Positions 54,528 to 63,316 are shown, numbered from the stretch's first letter. The stretch: DNA of 64,000 nucleotides from Actinomycetes bacterium (GCA_023461275.1 JAEYMI010000014.1:62001-126000); one strand, 5' to 3'. A program made the numbers and translations. Notes: generated by a model not told the origin, from the letters alone.

Positions 54528-56195
54528 TCAATTGCCGATCACACCACCGGAATTCTGCAGCAGGTCGTCGGGAACCTTTGTGCCGGAACGGATATGGGCG
54601 AAGAACTCTTCGGTGTTGTCACCGACGATGAGTGAGTCGCCGTCGTCGGTGTATTCGTCGCCGCCGTTGGGTGTGGTGGTGGTGATCGGGTCGCTGCGCA
54701 GTGCGAACGCCAATCCGGCCAGATTCCAGATGTGGTCGCCGGTGTCGACGGTGAGCGCATCGACCGCACCGTTGACGAACGGGAACAGCCGGAACGGATT
54801 GAGCACAACCGCGGGGCTCGTCGCCTCGGACATCAAGGCGCTGAGGAACTTACGCTGATTGACCACCCGCTCGAGGTCGGCGTTGGGGAAGGCGCGGGTA
54901 CGCACCAGGCCGAGCGCCTGCTTGCCGTTGAGGTGCTGGCAGCCCTTGGGCAGGCGCAGGCCGGCCTTCGGGTCGTTCAGCGGTTGGTCGATGCAGATGT
55001 CGATGCCGCCGACCGAGTCGACGAGGCGGTCGAAGCCACCGAAGCCGATCTCGCCGTAGTGGTCGATGCGCACCTTGGTGAGGTTTTCGACCGTCTGCAC
55101 CAGCAGCTGCGGTCCGCCGATGCTGAACGCCGCGTTGATCTTATGGCTGCCCTGCCCGGGAATGGGCACGTACAGATCGCGCGGGATGGAGATGATCATC
55201 GCCTTACCGCTGGGCGGCTTGTGCACCAGCATGATGGTGTCGGTGCGGGCGCCGTCGCTGTCGCCGGTGGCCAGGTCGTCCTTCTGCTGCTGGGACAGAT
55301 CCGCGCGCGAATCGGTGCCGACGATGAGCCAGTTGGTGCCCGGGGTGTTCGCCGGGCGTCCGGCATACGACGTCAGCGCGTCGACGCGGTGCAGCTTGCC
55401 GTCGTAGTAGAACATCAGACCGATCGAGCCGACGACGATCACCAGCAACAGCACCATCGTGATGCGGCCGGCCCGCATGACACGCCGACGCGCAGAGGGT
55501 TTCGGGCGAGCCGACTTGGTTCGCTCCCTGCTGCTGGATTTGCCCAGCGAGGGCGTGCGCAGGGAAGGCTTGCGCAGCGACCGGCGTGGCGGTGAGCTCG
55601 CGTCCGGGGTCTGGTCGGGGTCGGCACGTTCGGGCTTCTGAGTCGGCGCGTAGCCGGCAGCACCCTGCGATCGCCGCGCCCGATCACCGAGGCGGTCACC
55701 GGCCCGGTCGCGGGGCTTCGGCTGATCCCCGGGCTGGTCTCCGTGCGGTCGGTCCCCGGGCGATTGCGACCACGCCTGCGGCGGCTGGTACCCGCCCCGC
55801 TCGCCGGTGCCCCTCAAACCATCGCCCCTCGAACCATCGCGGCGCGAACCCCCGAGATGCTCGGTCGGCGGCTCGGGGCGCGCAGCACGTTGGTCCCGGG
55901 TACGGGGCTGATGATGCGGCGGTGGTACCCGGCGTCGGCTCTGGGGCGGTGCGGCCGGCGGTACCGGAGGTGCAGGCGCGCGCCGCGGATTCTGCGGCGG
56001 CGGCATCCGGCGGGTGCCGGGCTGCTGGGCTGCCGGCTGGTGGTTTGCGGGCTGGTGATTCGCCGGCTGGTGGGATGTGGGCTGTTGCGACGGCGGCTGG
56101 TGGGATCCCGGCTGGGGGACGGGTCGTCGAGGCGGACGGCCGCCACCCGCGGGGGTGCCACGCCGCCGCAGGTAGGGAGGCTCCGGCTCGTTCAT
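54528..56195 (-). CDS. LytR-CpsA-Psr (LCP) family ligase with long Pro-rich cytosolic tail
   Basis: 555 residues from ATG at 56195 (ATG at 56213 is an alternative). The first about 240 residues are Pro/Gln/Arg-rich with repeats such as HQPANHQPA. One helix follows (ITMVLLLVIVVGSIGLMFYYDG), then the LCP domain (about 300-500): NWLIVGTDSR, GARTDTIMLVHK, ISIPRDLYVPIPG, and LVRTRAFPNADLERVVNQRKFL. LCP enzymes attach arabinogalactan or other glycopolymers to peptidoglycan, outside the membrane. Its position matches Rv3840. Confidence 0.9.
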   Translation of the reverse strand: MNEPEPPYLRRRGTPAGGGRPPRRPVPQPGSHQPPSQQPTSHQPANHQPANHQPAAQQPGTRRMPPPQNPRRAPAPPVPPAAPPQSRRRVPPPHHQPRTRDQRAARPEPPTEHLGGSRRDGSRGDGLRGTGERGGYQPPQAWSQSPGDRPHGDQPGDQPKPRDRAGDRLGDRARRSQGAAGYAPTQKPERADPDQTPDASSPPRRSLRKPSLRTPSLGKSSSRERTKSARPKPSARRRVMRAGRITMVLLLVIVVGSIGLMFYYDGKLHRVDALTSYAGRPANTPGTNWLIVGTDSRADLSQQQKDDLATGDSDGARTDTIMLVHKPPSGKAMIISIPRDLYVPIPGQGSHKINAAFSIGGPQLLVQTVENLTKVRIDHYGEIGFGGFDRLVDSVGGIDICIDQPLNDPKAGLRLPKGCQHLNGKQALGLVRTRAFPNADLERVVNQRKFLSALMSEATSPAVVLNPFRLFPFVNGAVDALTVDTGDHIWNLAGLAFALRSDPITTTTPNGGDEYTDDGDSLIVGDNTEEFFAHIRSGTKVPDDLLQNSGGVIGN

Positions 56196-56238
56196 CCCAT
56201 CAAATGTACGCATGGCGGGGTCTCGTAGGCTGACGGAC

Positions 56239-57048
56239 ATGACGGTTGCGCTGCGGCGCCTGCTGCGTCCGGGCGAGCAACACGTGGTGGTCGTCGAGAC
56301 CGACCCGAAGCGCCGGCGGGCACTGGTGGTCGAACTGGTCATCGTCGGCATCCTCACCTTCGCGTTCTCCGCGGTTTCCGCTGCCCTTGCCCTGATCGAG
56401 CTGCAGTTGACGTCGGGCATCGCCGATTCGACGGTCGCGCTCAACCCGAGCCGCTCCGACGTCGGGTGGATCGATGCGTCCCGCCAGATCATGAGCGCGG
56501 TCCGGTTGTTCACGATCGGCGCGCTCGGTGCGTACCTGTTGTGGCTCAGCGGCATCGGGCTGAGCCGGGTGGGGCTGGGTCGGTGGTCGCCACGCGTCGA
56601 CGTTCCGTCGGGTCTGCTGTTGGCCGCGGTGATCGGACTGCCCGGCCTCGGGCTGGTCGCGCTGGCCCGCGCGCTCGGGATGAACGCCCATCTGGTGCCC
56701 AGTGAGGTCGACGGCGTCTGGTGGCGCTGGCCGGTGCTCATCGCGCTCGCGATCGGCAACGCGGTGGCCGAGGAGCTGGTGGTGGTCGTCTACTTCATGA
56801 CGCGACTACGTCAGCTGGGGGCGTCGGAGAACGCATCGCTGCTGGCCACGTCGGTGCTGCGCGGCGGATATCACCTGTATCAAGGTGTCGGCGCGGGCAT
56901 CGGGAACATCGTGATGGGCCTGGTCTTCGGCCGCTTCTACCAGCTCACCAATCGGGCGTGGCCACTGGTGATCGGGCACGCGACCATCGACGTCGTGGCG
57001 TTCGTCGGCTACGCACTGCTGGGCGATCACCTGGGGTGGGTCGGCTGA
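56239..57048 (+). CDS. CPBP-family intramembrane metalloprotease-like protein
   Basis: 269 residues from ATG at 56239. About seven helices with CPBP features: the EE pair in AIGNAVAEELVVVVYF (about 175) and conserved His-containing segments LRGGYHLYQGVGAG and IGHATIDVVAF. The usual Arg after EExxx is not seen. CPBP (Abi-type) proteases cleave within membranes, often in self-immunity or processing; the substrate here is unknown. It is divergent from the LCP gene and its stop is inside a terminator hairpin. Confidence 0.88.
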   Translation: MTVALRRLLRPGEQHVVVVETDPKRRRALVVELVIVGILTFAFSAVSAALALIELQLTSGIADSTVALNPSRSDVGWIDASRQIMSAVRLFTIGALGAYLLWLSGIGLSRVGLGRWSPRVDVPSGLLLAAVIGLPGLGLVALARALGMNAHLVPSEVDGVWWRWPVLIALAIGNAVAEELVVVVYFMTRLRQLGASENASLLATSVLRGGYHLYQGVGAGIGNIVMGLVFGRFYQLTNRAWPLVIGHATIDVVAFVGYALLGDHLGWVG

Positions 57049-57064
57049 CGCACCCCAGGTGATC
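57025..57064. terminator. Bidirectional hairpin over the CPBP stop codon
   Basis: Perfect 14-bp arms (57025-57038 and 57051-57064). The CPBP stop (57046-57048) lies in the loop. The convergent DUF2470 gene ends at 57103. Confidence 0.75.
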
Positions 57065-57102
57065 GGAGCGGTGTGGTCTGTATGAAGAGGTGCGCGGTCG
57101 GT

Positions 57103-57858
57103 TCAGTCCGGCAGGCTGTTCATGAACGGGCAGCCCGCCAGGTTGCGCAGGGCTCGGGAGAGTTCGGTGACGTCGTCGACGGGGTGCGGGAACGGGAGCC
57201 GGACGTCGGCGTCGCCGTCGGAGCCCTCGATGCGGAAGCGGATTCCGAAGCGGTCCAGGCCCAGCGGCCGTACCCGGCCACGGCGCAGGTGACGCGGGAG
57301 GCGTCGGGCGAGCTGGCCGACGATGTCGGCGTGGGCGGAGTCGAGGTGGGCGATCCAGTCGCTCTCGTACTCCCAGAACGGGTCAGGCGCGGCGTCGGCG
57401 AGGTCGGCCGCCGAGACCGACGCGGCACCGGAGGCGGTGGCGATGACCGCGGTGTCGACCTGCAGGCGCAACATCGAACTGCCGTGTCCGATGTCGAGGA
57501 GGCCGTCGTCGGGGTGTTCGGTGGCGATCTCGATGGCCAGCTCGCGCTCGAGGTTGGCCGGCACCGGATGCAGCTGCCCGTTGAGCCAGATCAGTGACCG
57601 CACGGGTTCGCGGAGGTCGATCGGTGCGCAGTCGGTGATCTCGAGCATGGCGGGCAGCCCGTCGGCGGCCTCGGTGGCCAGCATCATCGGCTCAGAACCG
57701 GTGGCCACCAGCACAAACGCCTGGGATTCGAAGAGGTGGACCACGTCGACCGGCGTCGGATCGCTGCCCGCGACGGCGAGCATCGCGTTGCTGACACGGC
57801 GACATGCGGTCGCGACCAGCTCGGCGTCGGACGGACGGTCGGTGAGTGCGCGTGTCAT
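57103..57858 (-). CDS. DUF2470 domain protein, iron-box controlled
   Basis: 251 residues from ATG at 57858, behind GAGGGACG; ATG at 57894 is possible but falls on the iron box. DUF2470 is the C-terminal part (about 160-251) with LDSAHADIVGQLARRL and the RPLGLDRFGIRFRIEG ending. The domain is also found at the C-terminus of HugZ-type heme-degrading enzymes. M. tuberculosis Rv3839 at this position is iron-regulated by IdeR. A strong box at 57895-57913 supports the same control. Confidence 0.88.
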   Translation of the reverse strand: MTRALTDRPSDAELVATACRRVSNAMLAVAGSDPTPVDVVHLFESQAFVLVATGSEPMMLATEAADGLPAMLEITDCAPIDLREPVRSLIWLNGQLHPVPANLERELAIEIATEHPDDGLLDIGHGSSMLRLQVDTAVIATASGAASVSAADLADAAPDPFWEYESDWIAHLDSAHADIVGQLARRLPRHLRRGRVRPLGLDRFGIRFRIEGSDGDADVRLPFPHPVDDVTELSRALRNLAGCPFMNSLPD

Positions 57859-57894
57859 CGTCCCTCGCTCTCCTCGGTTAGGTAGGTCACTCAT

Positions 57895-57913
57895 GTAGGT
57901 AACCCTAACCTAA
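57895..57913 (-). promoter_or_regulatory. DtxR/IdeR-type iron box upstream of the DUF2470 gene
   Basis: TTAGGTTAGGGTTACCTAC matches 16 of 19 positions of TTAGGTTAGGCTAACCTAA, read on the minus strand. It lies 37 bp upstream of the chosen start and overlaps the alternative start at 57894. Confidence 0.85.
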
Positions 57914-57998
57914 GTGCCGGAGGGCTGTACGTCAATTGTTTGTCTGCAGCCCGCGCCGACGACGTCGGAACGCCACCGGCCTCGATTAGGCTCGTCAT

Positions 57999-58943
57999 GT
58001 GCCTGTGTTCGCCTACTTCGGTCCGGCCGGGACCTTCACCGAGATGGCCCTCGACCGCTTGGTCGAGCGCCTCGTCGACGGTCCCGTGGCGGCCGAGGAC
58101 CGGATCGCCGCGGCCAACCCGGCCGCCGCCATCGAGCTGGTCCGCTCCGGGGTCGCCGACTTCGCCTGCGTGCCGATCGAGAGCTCGCTGGAAGGTTCGG
58201 TGCCTGCGACCATGGACGCACTGGTGCCTGCGCTTCCGGGCGCACGCGTCCAGGTGCTGGCCGAGGTCATCCTCGACATCGCGTTCAGCATCGCCGCGCG
58301 CGAGGCGGTCGACTCCGACGAGGTAAGCACCATCGCCGCCTATCCGGTGGCCTCCGCGCAGGTACGGACCAGCGTCGAGAAGCTCTATCCCGGCGCGCAA
58401 TTCCTGCTCTCGTCGTCGAATGCCGCTGCCGCGCAGGATGTTCGCGACGGCAAGGCCGATGCCGCAGTCACCACGCCGCTGGCCGCGCGGATCAATGGGC
58501 TGGTGCCGATCGCGGAGAACGTCTCCGACGCGCCCGACGCGGTCACCCGATTCCTCCTGGTGGGCCGCCCGACCACGCCACCGGCGCGCACCGGCTCCGA
58601 CCGCACCGCCGTCATCCTCGACCTCGCGGATCAGCCCGGCAGCCTGATGGCCGCGATGAACGAATTCGCCACCCGCGGAGTCGATCTCACGCGTATCGAG
58701 TCGCGACCGCGGCGAGGTGTGGCCGCGGACCCCTCGGTCGGCAAGTACTGGTTCTTCCTCGACGCGGTCGGTCATATCGACGACGACGCGGTGGGTGAGG
58801 CGTTGCGCGCACTGTATCGACGTTGTGCGCAGATCGTGTACCTCGGTTCGTGGCCGGCCGATCGGGGTACCGGCACACCGCCACCGGATCAGGCCGACAG
58901 TTTCGTGTGGTTCGATGCGATCCGCGCGGGAGAGGACGACTGA
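57999..58943 (+). CDS. pheA: Prephenate dehydratase
   Basis: 314 residues from GTG at 57999. The N-terminal dehydratase domain begins MPVFAYFGPAGTFTEMAL and has VPIESSLEGSVPATMDALV, RFLLVGR-type ends, and AYPVASAQVRTSVEKLYPGAQF. A C-terminal ACT domain (about 205-285) has ILDLADQPGSLMAAMNEFATRGVDLTRIESRP for phenylalanine feedback. It makes phenylpyruvate from prephenate. The phosphatase gene starts in its stop (TGATG), so they are coupled. It is divergent from the DUF2470 gene. Confidence 0.95.
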   Translation: MPVFAYFGPAGTFTEMALDRLVERLVDGPVAAEDRIAAANPAAAIELVRSGVADFACVPIESSLEGSVPATMDALVPALPGARVQVLAEVILDIAFSIAAREAVDSDEVSTIAAYPVASAQVRTSVEKLYPGAQFLLSSSNAAAAQDVRDGKADAAVTTPLAARINGLVPIAENVSDAPDAVTRFLLVGRPTTPPARTGSDRTAVILDLADQPGSLMAAMNEFATRGVDLTRIESRPRRGVAADPSVGKYWFFLDAVGHIDDDAVGEALRALYRRCAQIVYLGSWPADRGTGTPPPDQADSFVWFDAIRAGEDD

Positions 58944-59608
58944 TGCCCAGCTTGCACCTGATTCGCCACGGCGAGACAACGTCGAATGTGATGCGTCGCC
59001 TCGACACCGCATTGCCGGGCGCCGGGCTGACCGATTTCGGTGTGCGACAGGGGATTCGGTTCGGATTGCAGCGACCGCTCGTCGGCTCTGCGGTGTTGGT
59101 GCATTCTTTTGCCCGACGTGCGCAGCAAACCGCGGAGCTGATCGGATCGGCCTGGGGTCTGGAGCCGATCGCCGTCGAGGGTGTGCACGAGGTGCAGGCG
59201 GGTGACCTCGAGGACCGCACCGACGACGAGGCGTACCAGGTCTATCTCGACGTCACGCGACGGTGGCACAACGGTGAGCGCGATGCCGCGATGCCGGGTG
59301 GTGAGTCGTACACGATGCTGCTCGACCGATACCTGCCGGCCGTCGATAACCTTGTGCAGCAGTACATTGCGGGTTCCGGACAGGACGTGTACCTGGTCAG
59401 CCACGGCACCGCGATCCGGCTCGTTGCAGCCGAATTGGCCTCCGTCGACCGGGATTTCGCGGCCACCACCCACCTGCGCAACACCGAGAGCATCGAACTC
59501 GAGTACGACAACGGTGTATGGGTCTGCCGCAGTTGGGGTTCCACGCTGCAACCGTCTGCCGAACAGGTTGCCGAGCGGAACCTGACCCCGGCCGACCCGA
59601 TGGGCTGA
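58943..59608 (+). CDS. Histidine phosphatase family protein
   Basis: 221 residues from ATG at 58943 (TGATG overlap with pheA). The branch 1 histidine phosphatase core is present: LHLIRHGETTSNVMRRLDT with phospho-His (about residue 8), VHSFARRAQQTAELIG, and VYLVSHGTAIRLVAAEL with the second His. Mycobacterial relatives at this position are annotated phosphoglycerate mutase-like (Gpm2), but the actual substrate is unknown. A 72-bp palindrome follows 8 bp after the stop. Confidence 0.9.
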   Translation: MPSLHLIRHGETTSNVMRRLDTALPGAGLTDFGVRQGIRFGLQRPLVGSAVLVHSFARRAQQTAELIGSAWGLEPIAVEGVHEVQAGDLEDRTDDEAYQVYLDVTRRWHNGERDAAMPGGESYTMLLDRYLPAVDNLVQQYIAGSGQDVYLVSHGTAIRLVAAELASVDRDFAATTHLRNTESIELEYDNGVWVCRSWGSTLQPSAEQVAERNLTPADPMG

Positions 59609-59615
59609 CCCGGCG

Positions 59616-59687
59616 CACAGAAACCCCCGTTCTCGCCAGAAACACTGCGCGCGCGGAGTGTTTCTGACGAGAAGTGGGGTTTCTGTG
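59616..59687. repeat. 72-bp imperfect palindrome, copy 1
   Basis: Arms 59616-59646 and 59657-59687 match at 28 of 31 positions around a GCGCGCGCGG loop. It follows the phosphatase stop and precedes the convergent hydrolase end, so it could also act as a terminator. A near-copy is at 61256-61327. Confidence 0.9.
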
Positions 59688-59703
59688 TTGAGGGTTGGGG
59701 GAA

Positions 59704-60546
59704 CTAACCCGCCGCGAGCGTCGAGGCGATGATGTCGGCGAGTACGCGGGGTTGGTCAAGGGACACAAAGGTTCTCGCGCCCGGGACGTCGATGAAGCGG
59801 GCGTCGGGGAAGGCGTCGGCGAAGCGTCGGCCGAGTGCGGGTGTGAAACACCGGTCGTCGGAACCCCAGGCGACGGTTACCGGCACGGTGACTCGCGACA
59901 TCCGCGGCGTCACGGCTGCCAGCTCAGAGCGATCGATGCCACGCAGGAAGGCGACGAGGTCGTCGCGGATCCGGGCATCGGTGCGTAGCGGTTCGAACAC
60001 CGAGGCGGTGAGGTCGGGGTCCGGGTCGGTGATGAGCAATCCGACGCCGATCGGGGAGTGGCGCAGGGCCTTGATCCGCATTGTCCGAATGAGTGCCGGT
60101 AGCAGCCATGGCTGTCGCATGAGTGCGATGATCAGTCGAAAAGGTTGCGGCGGAAAGACATCAAAGGCATCGCAGTTGGTGAACACCAGCCCGGCAACCA
60201 GGTCGGGATCGGCGTCGAGTGCCATTTGGGTGAGTGCGCCACCGGTGTCGTTGGCGATCAGTGTTGCTGTCGAAAGATCAAGAGCGGCAACAAAATCCCT
60301 GATGAGCGCGGCTGCACCACGCGGGCTGCGGTCATGATCGGCTCCCCATGGGATGGTGTGTGAGCCGAGTGGCAGCGTTGGTAGAACGCAACGGAATCCG
60401 GCGTCGGCCAGTAGTTCGGCGACCGGAGTCCACACGCGATTGTCGACGACGATGCCGTGGATGAATAACAGCGGCGGGTGCGGCGACTCCTCCGGTCCGA
60501 GGACGTCGTAGTCGATGGTTCCCGACGGCAATTCGATGGTGGGCAT
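59704..60546 (-). CDS. Alpha/beta hydrolase (haloalkane dehalogenase / epoxide hydrolase type)
   Basis: 280 residues from ATG at 60546, with GAGGGGAC upstream. FIHGIVVDNRVW is the oxyanion-side motif and the nucleophile elbow is ANDTGGAL (Asp, about residue 103), typical of haloalkane dehalogenases and epoxide hydrolases rather than Ser esterases. The expected catalytic His is not at the usual place (PGARTFVSLDQP near the C-terminus), so activity is uncertain. It is divergent from the TetR gene and flanked with it by the two palindromes. Confidence 0.82.
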   Translation of the reverse strand: MPTIELPSGTIDYDVLGPEESPHPPLLFIHGIVVDNRVWTPVAELLADAGFRCVLPTLPLGSHTIPWGADHDRSPRGAAALIRDFVAALDLSTATLIANDTGGALTQMALDADPDLVAGLVFTNCDAFDVFPPQPFRLIIALMRQPWLLPALIRTMRIKALRHSPIGVGLLITDPDPDLTASVFEPLRTDARIRDDLVAFLRGIDRSELAAVTPRMSRVTVPVTVAWGSDDRCFTPALGRRFADAFPDARFIDVPGARTFVSLDQPRVLADIIASTLAAG

Positions 60547-60619
60547 ATCGTCGACGTCCCCTCGGATAGTCTGGATCAGCACTTACAGACACTTGGTATG
60601 AAAGTTACGTACAGACTGC
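60547..60619. promoter_or_regulatory. Divergent control region of the hydrolase/TetR pair
   Basis: 73 bp between divergent starts. It has ACTTACAGAC followed at 60604 by GTTACGTACAGAC, and a TACGTA palindromic core. These are candidate TetR operators; none is proven. Confidence 0.4.
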
Positions 60620-61231
60620 ATGAATGTCAATCGTCGAACCCAGACCGAACGCACCGCCGCGACTCGGGCGGCGCTCATCACCGCCGGTAGGGAGCTGTTC
60701 GGGCAGCACGGCTACGCCGGCGTCGGAACCCAGGCCATCGTCGAACGTGCCGGCGTCACCCGTGGAGCGCTCTATCACCAGTTCGACGACAAGAAAGGCC
60801 TGTTCGGGGCCGTCTACGACGAGCTGGAGAAAAATGTCACCGGCCGAATCGGCGTTCAGGTGATCGAGATCGCCGAGTCCGACCCGCTCGGCGCTCTGAA
60901 GGCGGGTGTGCGCGCGTTCATCGAGGCGTTCACCGACCCGTCGATCCATCAGATCGCACTCGTCGACGCGCCTGCGGTGCTCGGCTGGAGTGAATGGCGC
61001 GAACGTGGCGAGAAGTACGGTTTCGCGCTCATCGACGGGCTGCTGCGTGCCGCGATCGACGCGGGTCAGATCGCCGATCAACCGGTCCGGCCGATCGCTC
61101 ACGTGGCGGTAGGCGCGCTCGACGAGTCCGCGCTCTACGTTGCCGCCGCGCAGGACAAGGATGCGGCTATCGCGGAGGTGCTGGTGGTCATGAACCGCAT
61201 CATCGACGCGTTCCGGATCGACGGAAAGTGA
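60620..61231 (+). CDS. TetR/AcrR-family regulator
   Basis: 203 residues from ATG at 60620. The HTH (about 12-58) reads ERTAATRAALITAGRELFGQHGYAGVGTQAIVERAGVTRGALYHQFDDKKGLF. The C-terminal domain has VVMNRIIDAFR. It probably represses the divergent hydrolase gene through the 73-bp control region. It ends in the second palindrome copy. Confidence 0.92.
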   Translation: MNVNRRTQTERTAATRAALITAGRELFGQHGYAGVGTQAIVERAGVTRGALYHQFDDKKGLFGAVYDELEKNVTGRIGVQVIEIAESDPLGALKAGVRAFIEAFTDPSIHQIALVDAPAVLGWSEWRERGEKYGFALIDGLLRAAIDAGQIADQPVRPIAHVAVGALDESALYVAAAQDKDAAIAEVLVVMNRIIDAFRIDGK

Positions 61232-61255
61232 AGTCGCCTCCGGCTGCGGCCCGCA

Positions 61256-61327
61256 CACAGAAACCCCCGTTCTCGTCAGAAACACTCCACGCGCGCAGTG
61301 TTTCTGGCGAGAAGTGGGGTTTCTGTG
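61256..61327. repeat. 72-bp imperfect palindrome, copy 2
   Basis: Same length and outer arms as copy 1 at 59616-59687, with a similarly long stem. The inner third resembles copy 1 read on the opposite strand. It lies between the TetR stop and the convergent metallopeptidase end. Confidence 0.9.
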
Positions 61328-61358
61328 TTGGGGGTTGAGGGGTGCGGGGGTATGAGAC

Positions 61359-61709
61359 TCAACCCCACCCGTTGGCGTGCAGCCAGGCGTCGTCGATGCC
61401 GAAATGGTGTGCGATCTCGTGGATTACGGTGATCGCGACCTCGCGAACCACCTCGTCGCGGTCGCGGCTCATGGCCAGGATGGGTTCGCGGTAGATGGTG
61501 ATCGTGTCGGGCAGGAACCCGCCGTATTCATGGTCGCGGGAGGTCAGGGCCACGCCGGAATAGAGTCCGAGGATCGACGGCTCCTCCTCGTTGTGCGCCT
61601 CCACCAGAATCACCACATTGTCGATGGCATCGGTCAGCTCGGACGGGATGGTGTCCAGGGCGTCGGACACCAGACCGTCGAATTCGTTGTCGGACATCAT
61701 CACCGGCAT
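61359..61709 (-). CDS. Zincin-like metallopeptidase family protein
   Basis: 116 residues from ATG at 61709, with GGGGTG upstream; MSDNEF at 61697 is an alternative. HEIAHHFGIDD (about 97-107) is the HExxH zinc site with a downstream Asp/Glu, typical of PF06262. EVVREVAITVI precedes it. Homologues sit beside the septum-formation gene in Mycobacteriales (Rv3836). The small size suggests a single compact domain; the substrate is unknown. It starts 4 nt after the septum-formation gene ends. Confidence 0.9.
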   Translation of the reverse strand: MPVMMSDNEFDGLVSDALDTIPSELTDAIDNVVILVEAHNEEEPSILGLYSGVALTSRDHEYGGFLPDTITIYREPILAMSRDRDEVVREVAITVIHEIAHHFGIDDAWLHANGWG

Positions 61710-61713
61710 GTGA

Positions 61714-62838
61714 TCACCCCGCCGGAGCGGGTACCTCCTCGGGATTCGGGGCGATGCCCTGGGGTAGCGGAACCGCTGTCGGCAACGCCCGGCCCGGCGG
61801 CGCCTGCGGCGGCGGCACCGGCAACTTGCCGTTGATCAGCAGCGTCGAACGCGCATCGCCGACCAGCGTCGCAAAGCCGCCTCGATCCGGTAAAGCGATG
61901 TAGCACACAACTTTTCGGCTTCCGGCCAGCCAGCTCGGTTCAGACAGAACCGATCCCTGCACATTGAGGGTCGTGGCGTCGAGTTTCTGTTGACCGCCGA
62001 CGAAGCGGGCGGCCTGCACTGGACACACCGACTGCAGAAACGAGTTCTGCGTGGCGGTGTCCGGCCACGGCTTCCCCGATACCCGATCGCCGAATCGTGG
62101 TGCGAGGTCGACGATTCCGGTGGTCTGGAAAGCGTGCTTCTCGGTGCAGTTGACCGGGGCGGTCGGGGCCCGGGTCTCGACGTTGATACCGATGCAGGTA
62201 CCCGCGGGCCACACCATGGATTGATCCTGATCGGCCACCCGGCCGGTGAACTGTTCGGGCACACCGTCGGCTCCGGTGATCTGCAGACCGCAACGCAGCT
62301 GGCGGGCGCCCTTGTCCCACTGCGCCTGCGACGGGTACATCATGCCGACCGAGAAGCGGCCCTGCGGATCGAGCCGCCCATTGAGGTAGTTGTTGACGAT
62401 CACCGGGCACTGCTCGTCGCGGATGGAGTTGAATCGCTCGGAGCCCGGCCATTTGGCCGACTCGCCGAATTCGGCGCCGGGCAGCACCGCGGTGTCGAGT
62501 GGTCCGGCCACCTCGAATCGATGTTGCTGATCGCACGCGACCTTGGTGGGATTGCCGGGTGCGCCCGCGGCCCAATCCAGGCAGTCGCCGGCCACCGAAC
62601 GCGTGAACGGGTTCTCGGCGAGCCGTTCGTTCTCGCCGATGTTCGTTCCGCCGACGCTGCCGCTCTCGTCGAAGGCGCCGAGCGCGAAGGCGATACCTCC
62701 GGCGACGATCGCACCGATGATCACCGCGGCCAGCACCACACGCACCGGGTTGGCCAGCAGCGTGGACCGCCAGTGTGCCGATCGAGTCGGACCCGTGTAC
62801 CCACCGAGCTCATCGTCAAGCCGTTCGTCGCCGTTCAT
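61714..62838 (-). CDS. Septum-formation family protein
   Basis: 374 residues from ATG at 62838, behind AAGGG. One membrane helix (VRVVLAAVIIGAIVAGGIAFALGAF, about 33-57) leads to two extracytoplasmic Cys-containing repeats (GDCLDWAAGAPGNPTKVACDQQHRFEVAG and GTCIGINVETRAPTAPVNCTEKHAFQTTG), the septum_form pattern. The C-terminal tail is Pro-rich. It probably sits at the septum outside the membrane. The metallopeptidase follows at once, so the two likely share a transcript (Rv3835-Rv3836 order). Confidence 0.9.
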   Translation of the reverse strand: MNGDERLDDELGGYTGPTRSAHWRSTLLANPVRVVLAAVIIGAIVAGGIAFALGAFDESGSVGGTNIGENERLAENPFTRSVAGDCLDWAAGAPGNPTKVACDQQHRFEVAGPLDTAVLPGAEFGESAKWPGSERFNSIRDEQCPVIVNNYLNGRLDPQGRFSVGMMYPSQAQWDKGARQLRCGLQITGADGVPEQFTGRVADQDQSMVWPAGTCIGINVETRAPTAPVNCTEKHAFQTTGIVDLAPRFGDRVSGKPWPDTATQNSFLQSVCPVQAARFVGGQQKLDATTLNVQGSVLSEPSWLAGSRKVVCYIALPDRGGFATLVGDARSTLLINGKLPVPPPQAPPGRALPTAVPLPQGIAPNPEEVPAPAG

Positions 62839-62911
62839 TCGCACCGCCCTTCATCTGCTCACCCATCATGCCTGGTGCCGTGATGGGCATCTCGTACCTA
62901 CACTCGCGGAG

Positions 62912-63316
62912 GTGACCGACGACAAGCCCACAGTCGGCGCCGATGCTGAGATCGTCGAATTGGCCACTCGGCTTTTCGGCTACGCGCGGACCGGAGATGC
63001 CGCGCGATTGAGCGCGTACCTCGACGCCGGAGTGCTCGCTGACCTGCGTAATCAGAGCGGCGACAGCCTGCTGATGTTGTCGGCGTATCACGGCCACGCC
63101 GACGCGGTACGTGCGTTGCTGACGCACGGCGCAACCCCTGACCTCGCCAACGACCGTGGGCAGACGCCACTGGCCGGGGCGGTGTTCAAGGGGTTCGACG
63201 ACGTCGTCGACGTACTTGTCGACGCCGGTGCCGACCCGAGCGCGGGCACCCCGTCGGCGATCGACACCGCCACGATGTTCGGCCGCACCGACTATCTGTC
63301 GCGCTGGGAGAATTAG
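62912..63316 (+). CDS. Ankyrin-repeat protein
   Basis: 134 residues from GTG at 62912, right after GGAG. Ankyrin units are clear: GDSLLMLSAYHGHADAVRALLTHGATPDLANDRGQTPLAGAVFKGFDDVVDVLVDAGADPS. A leading helix (LATRLFGYARTGDAARLSAYLDAG) is the first repeat. Such proteins bind partner proteins. It is divergent from the septum-formation gene and 22 bp upstream of serS, so it may share the serS transcript. Confidence 0.9.
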   Translation: MTDDKPTVGADAEIVELATRLFGYARTGDAARLSAYLDAGVLADLRNQSGDSLLMLSAYHGHADAVRALLTHGATPDLANDRGQTPLAGAVFKGFDDVVDVLVDAGADPSAGTPSAIDTATMFGRTDYLSRWEN

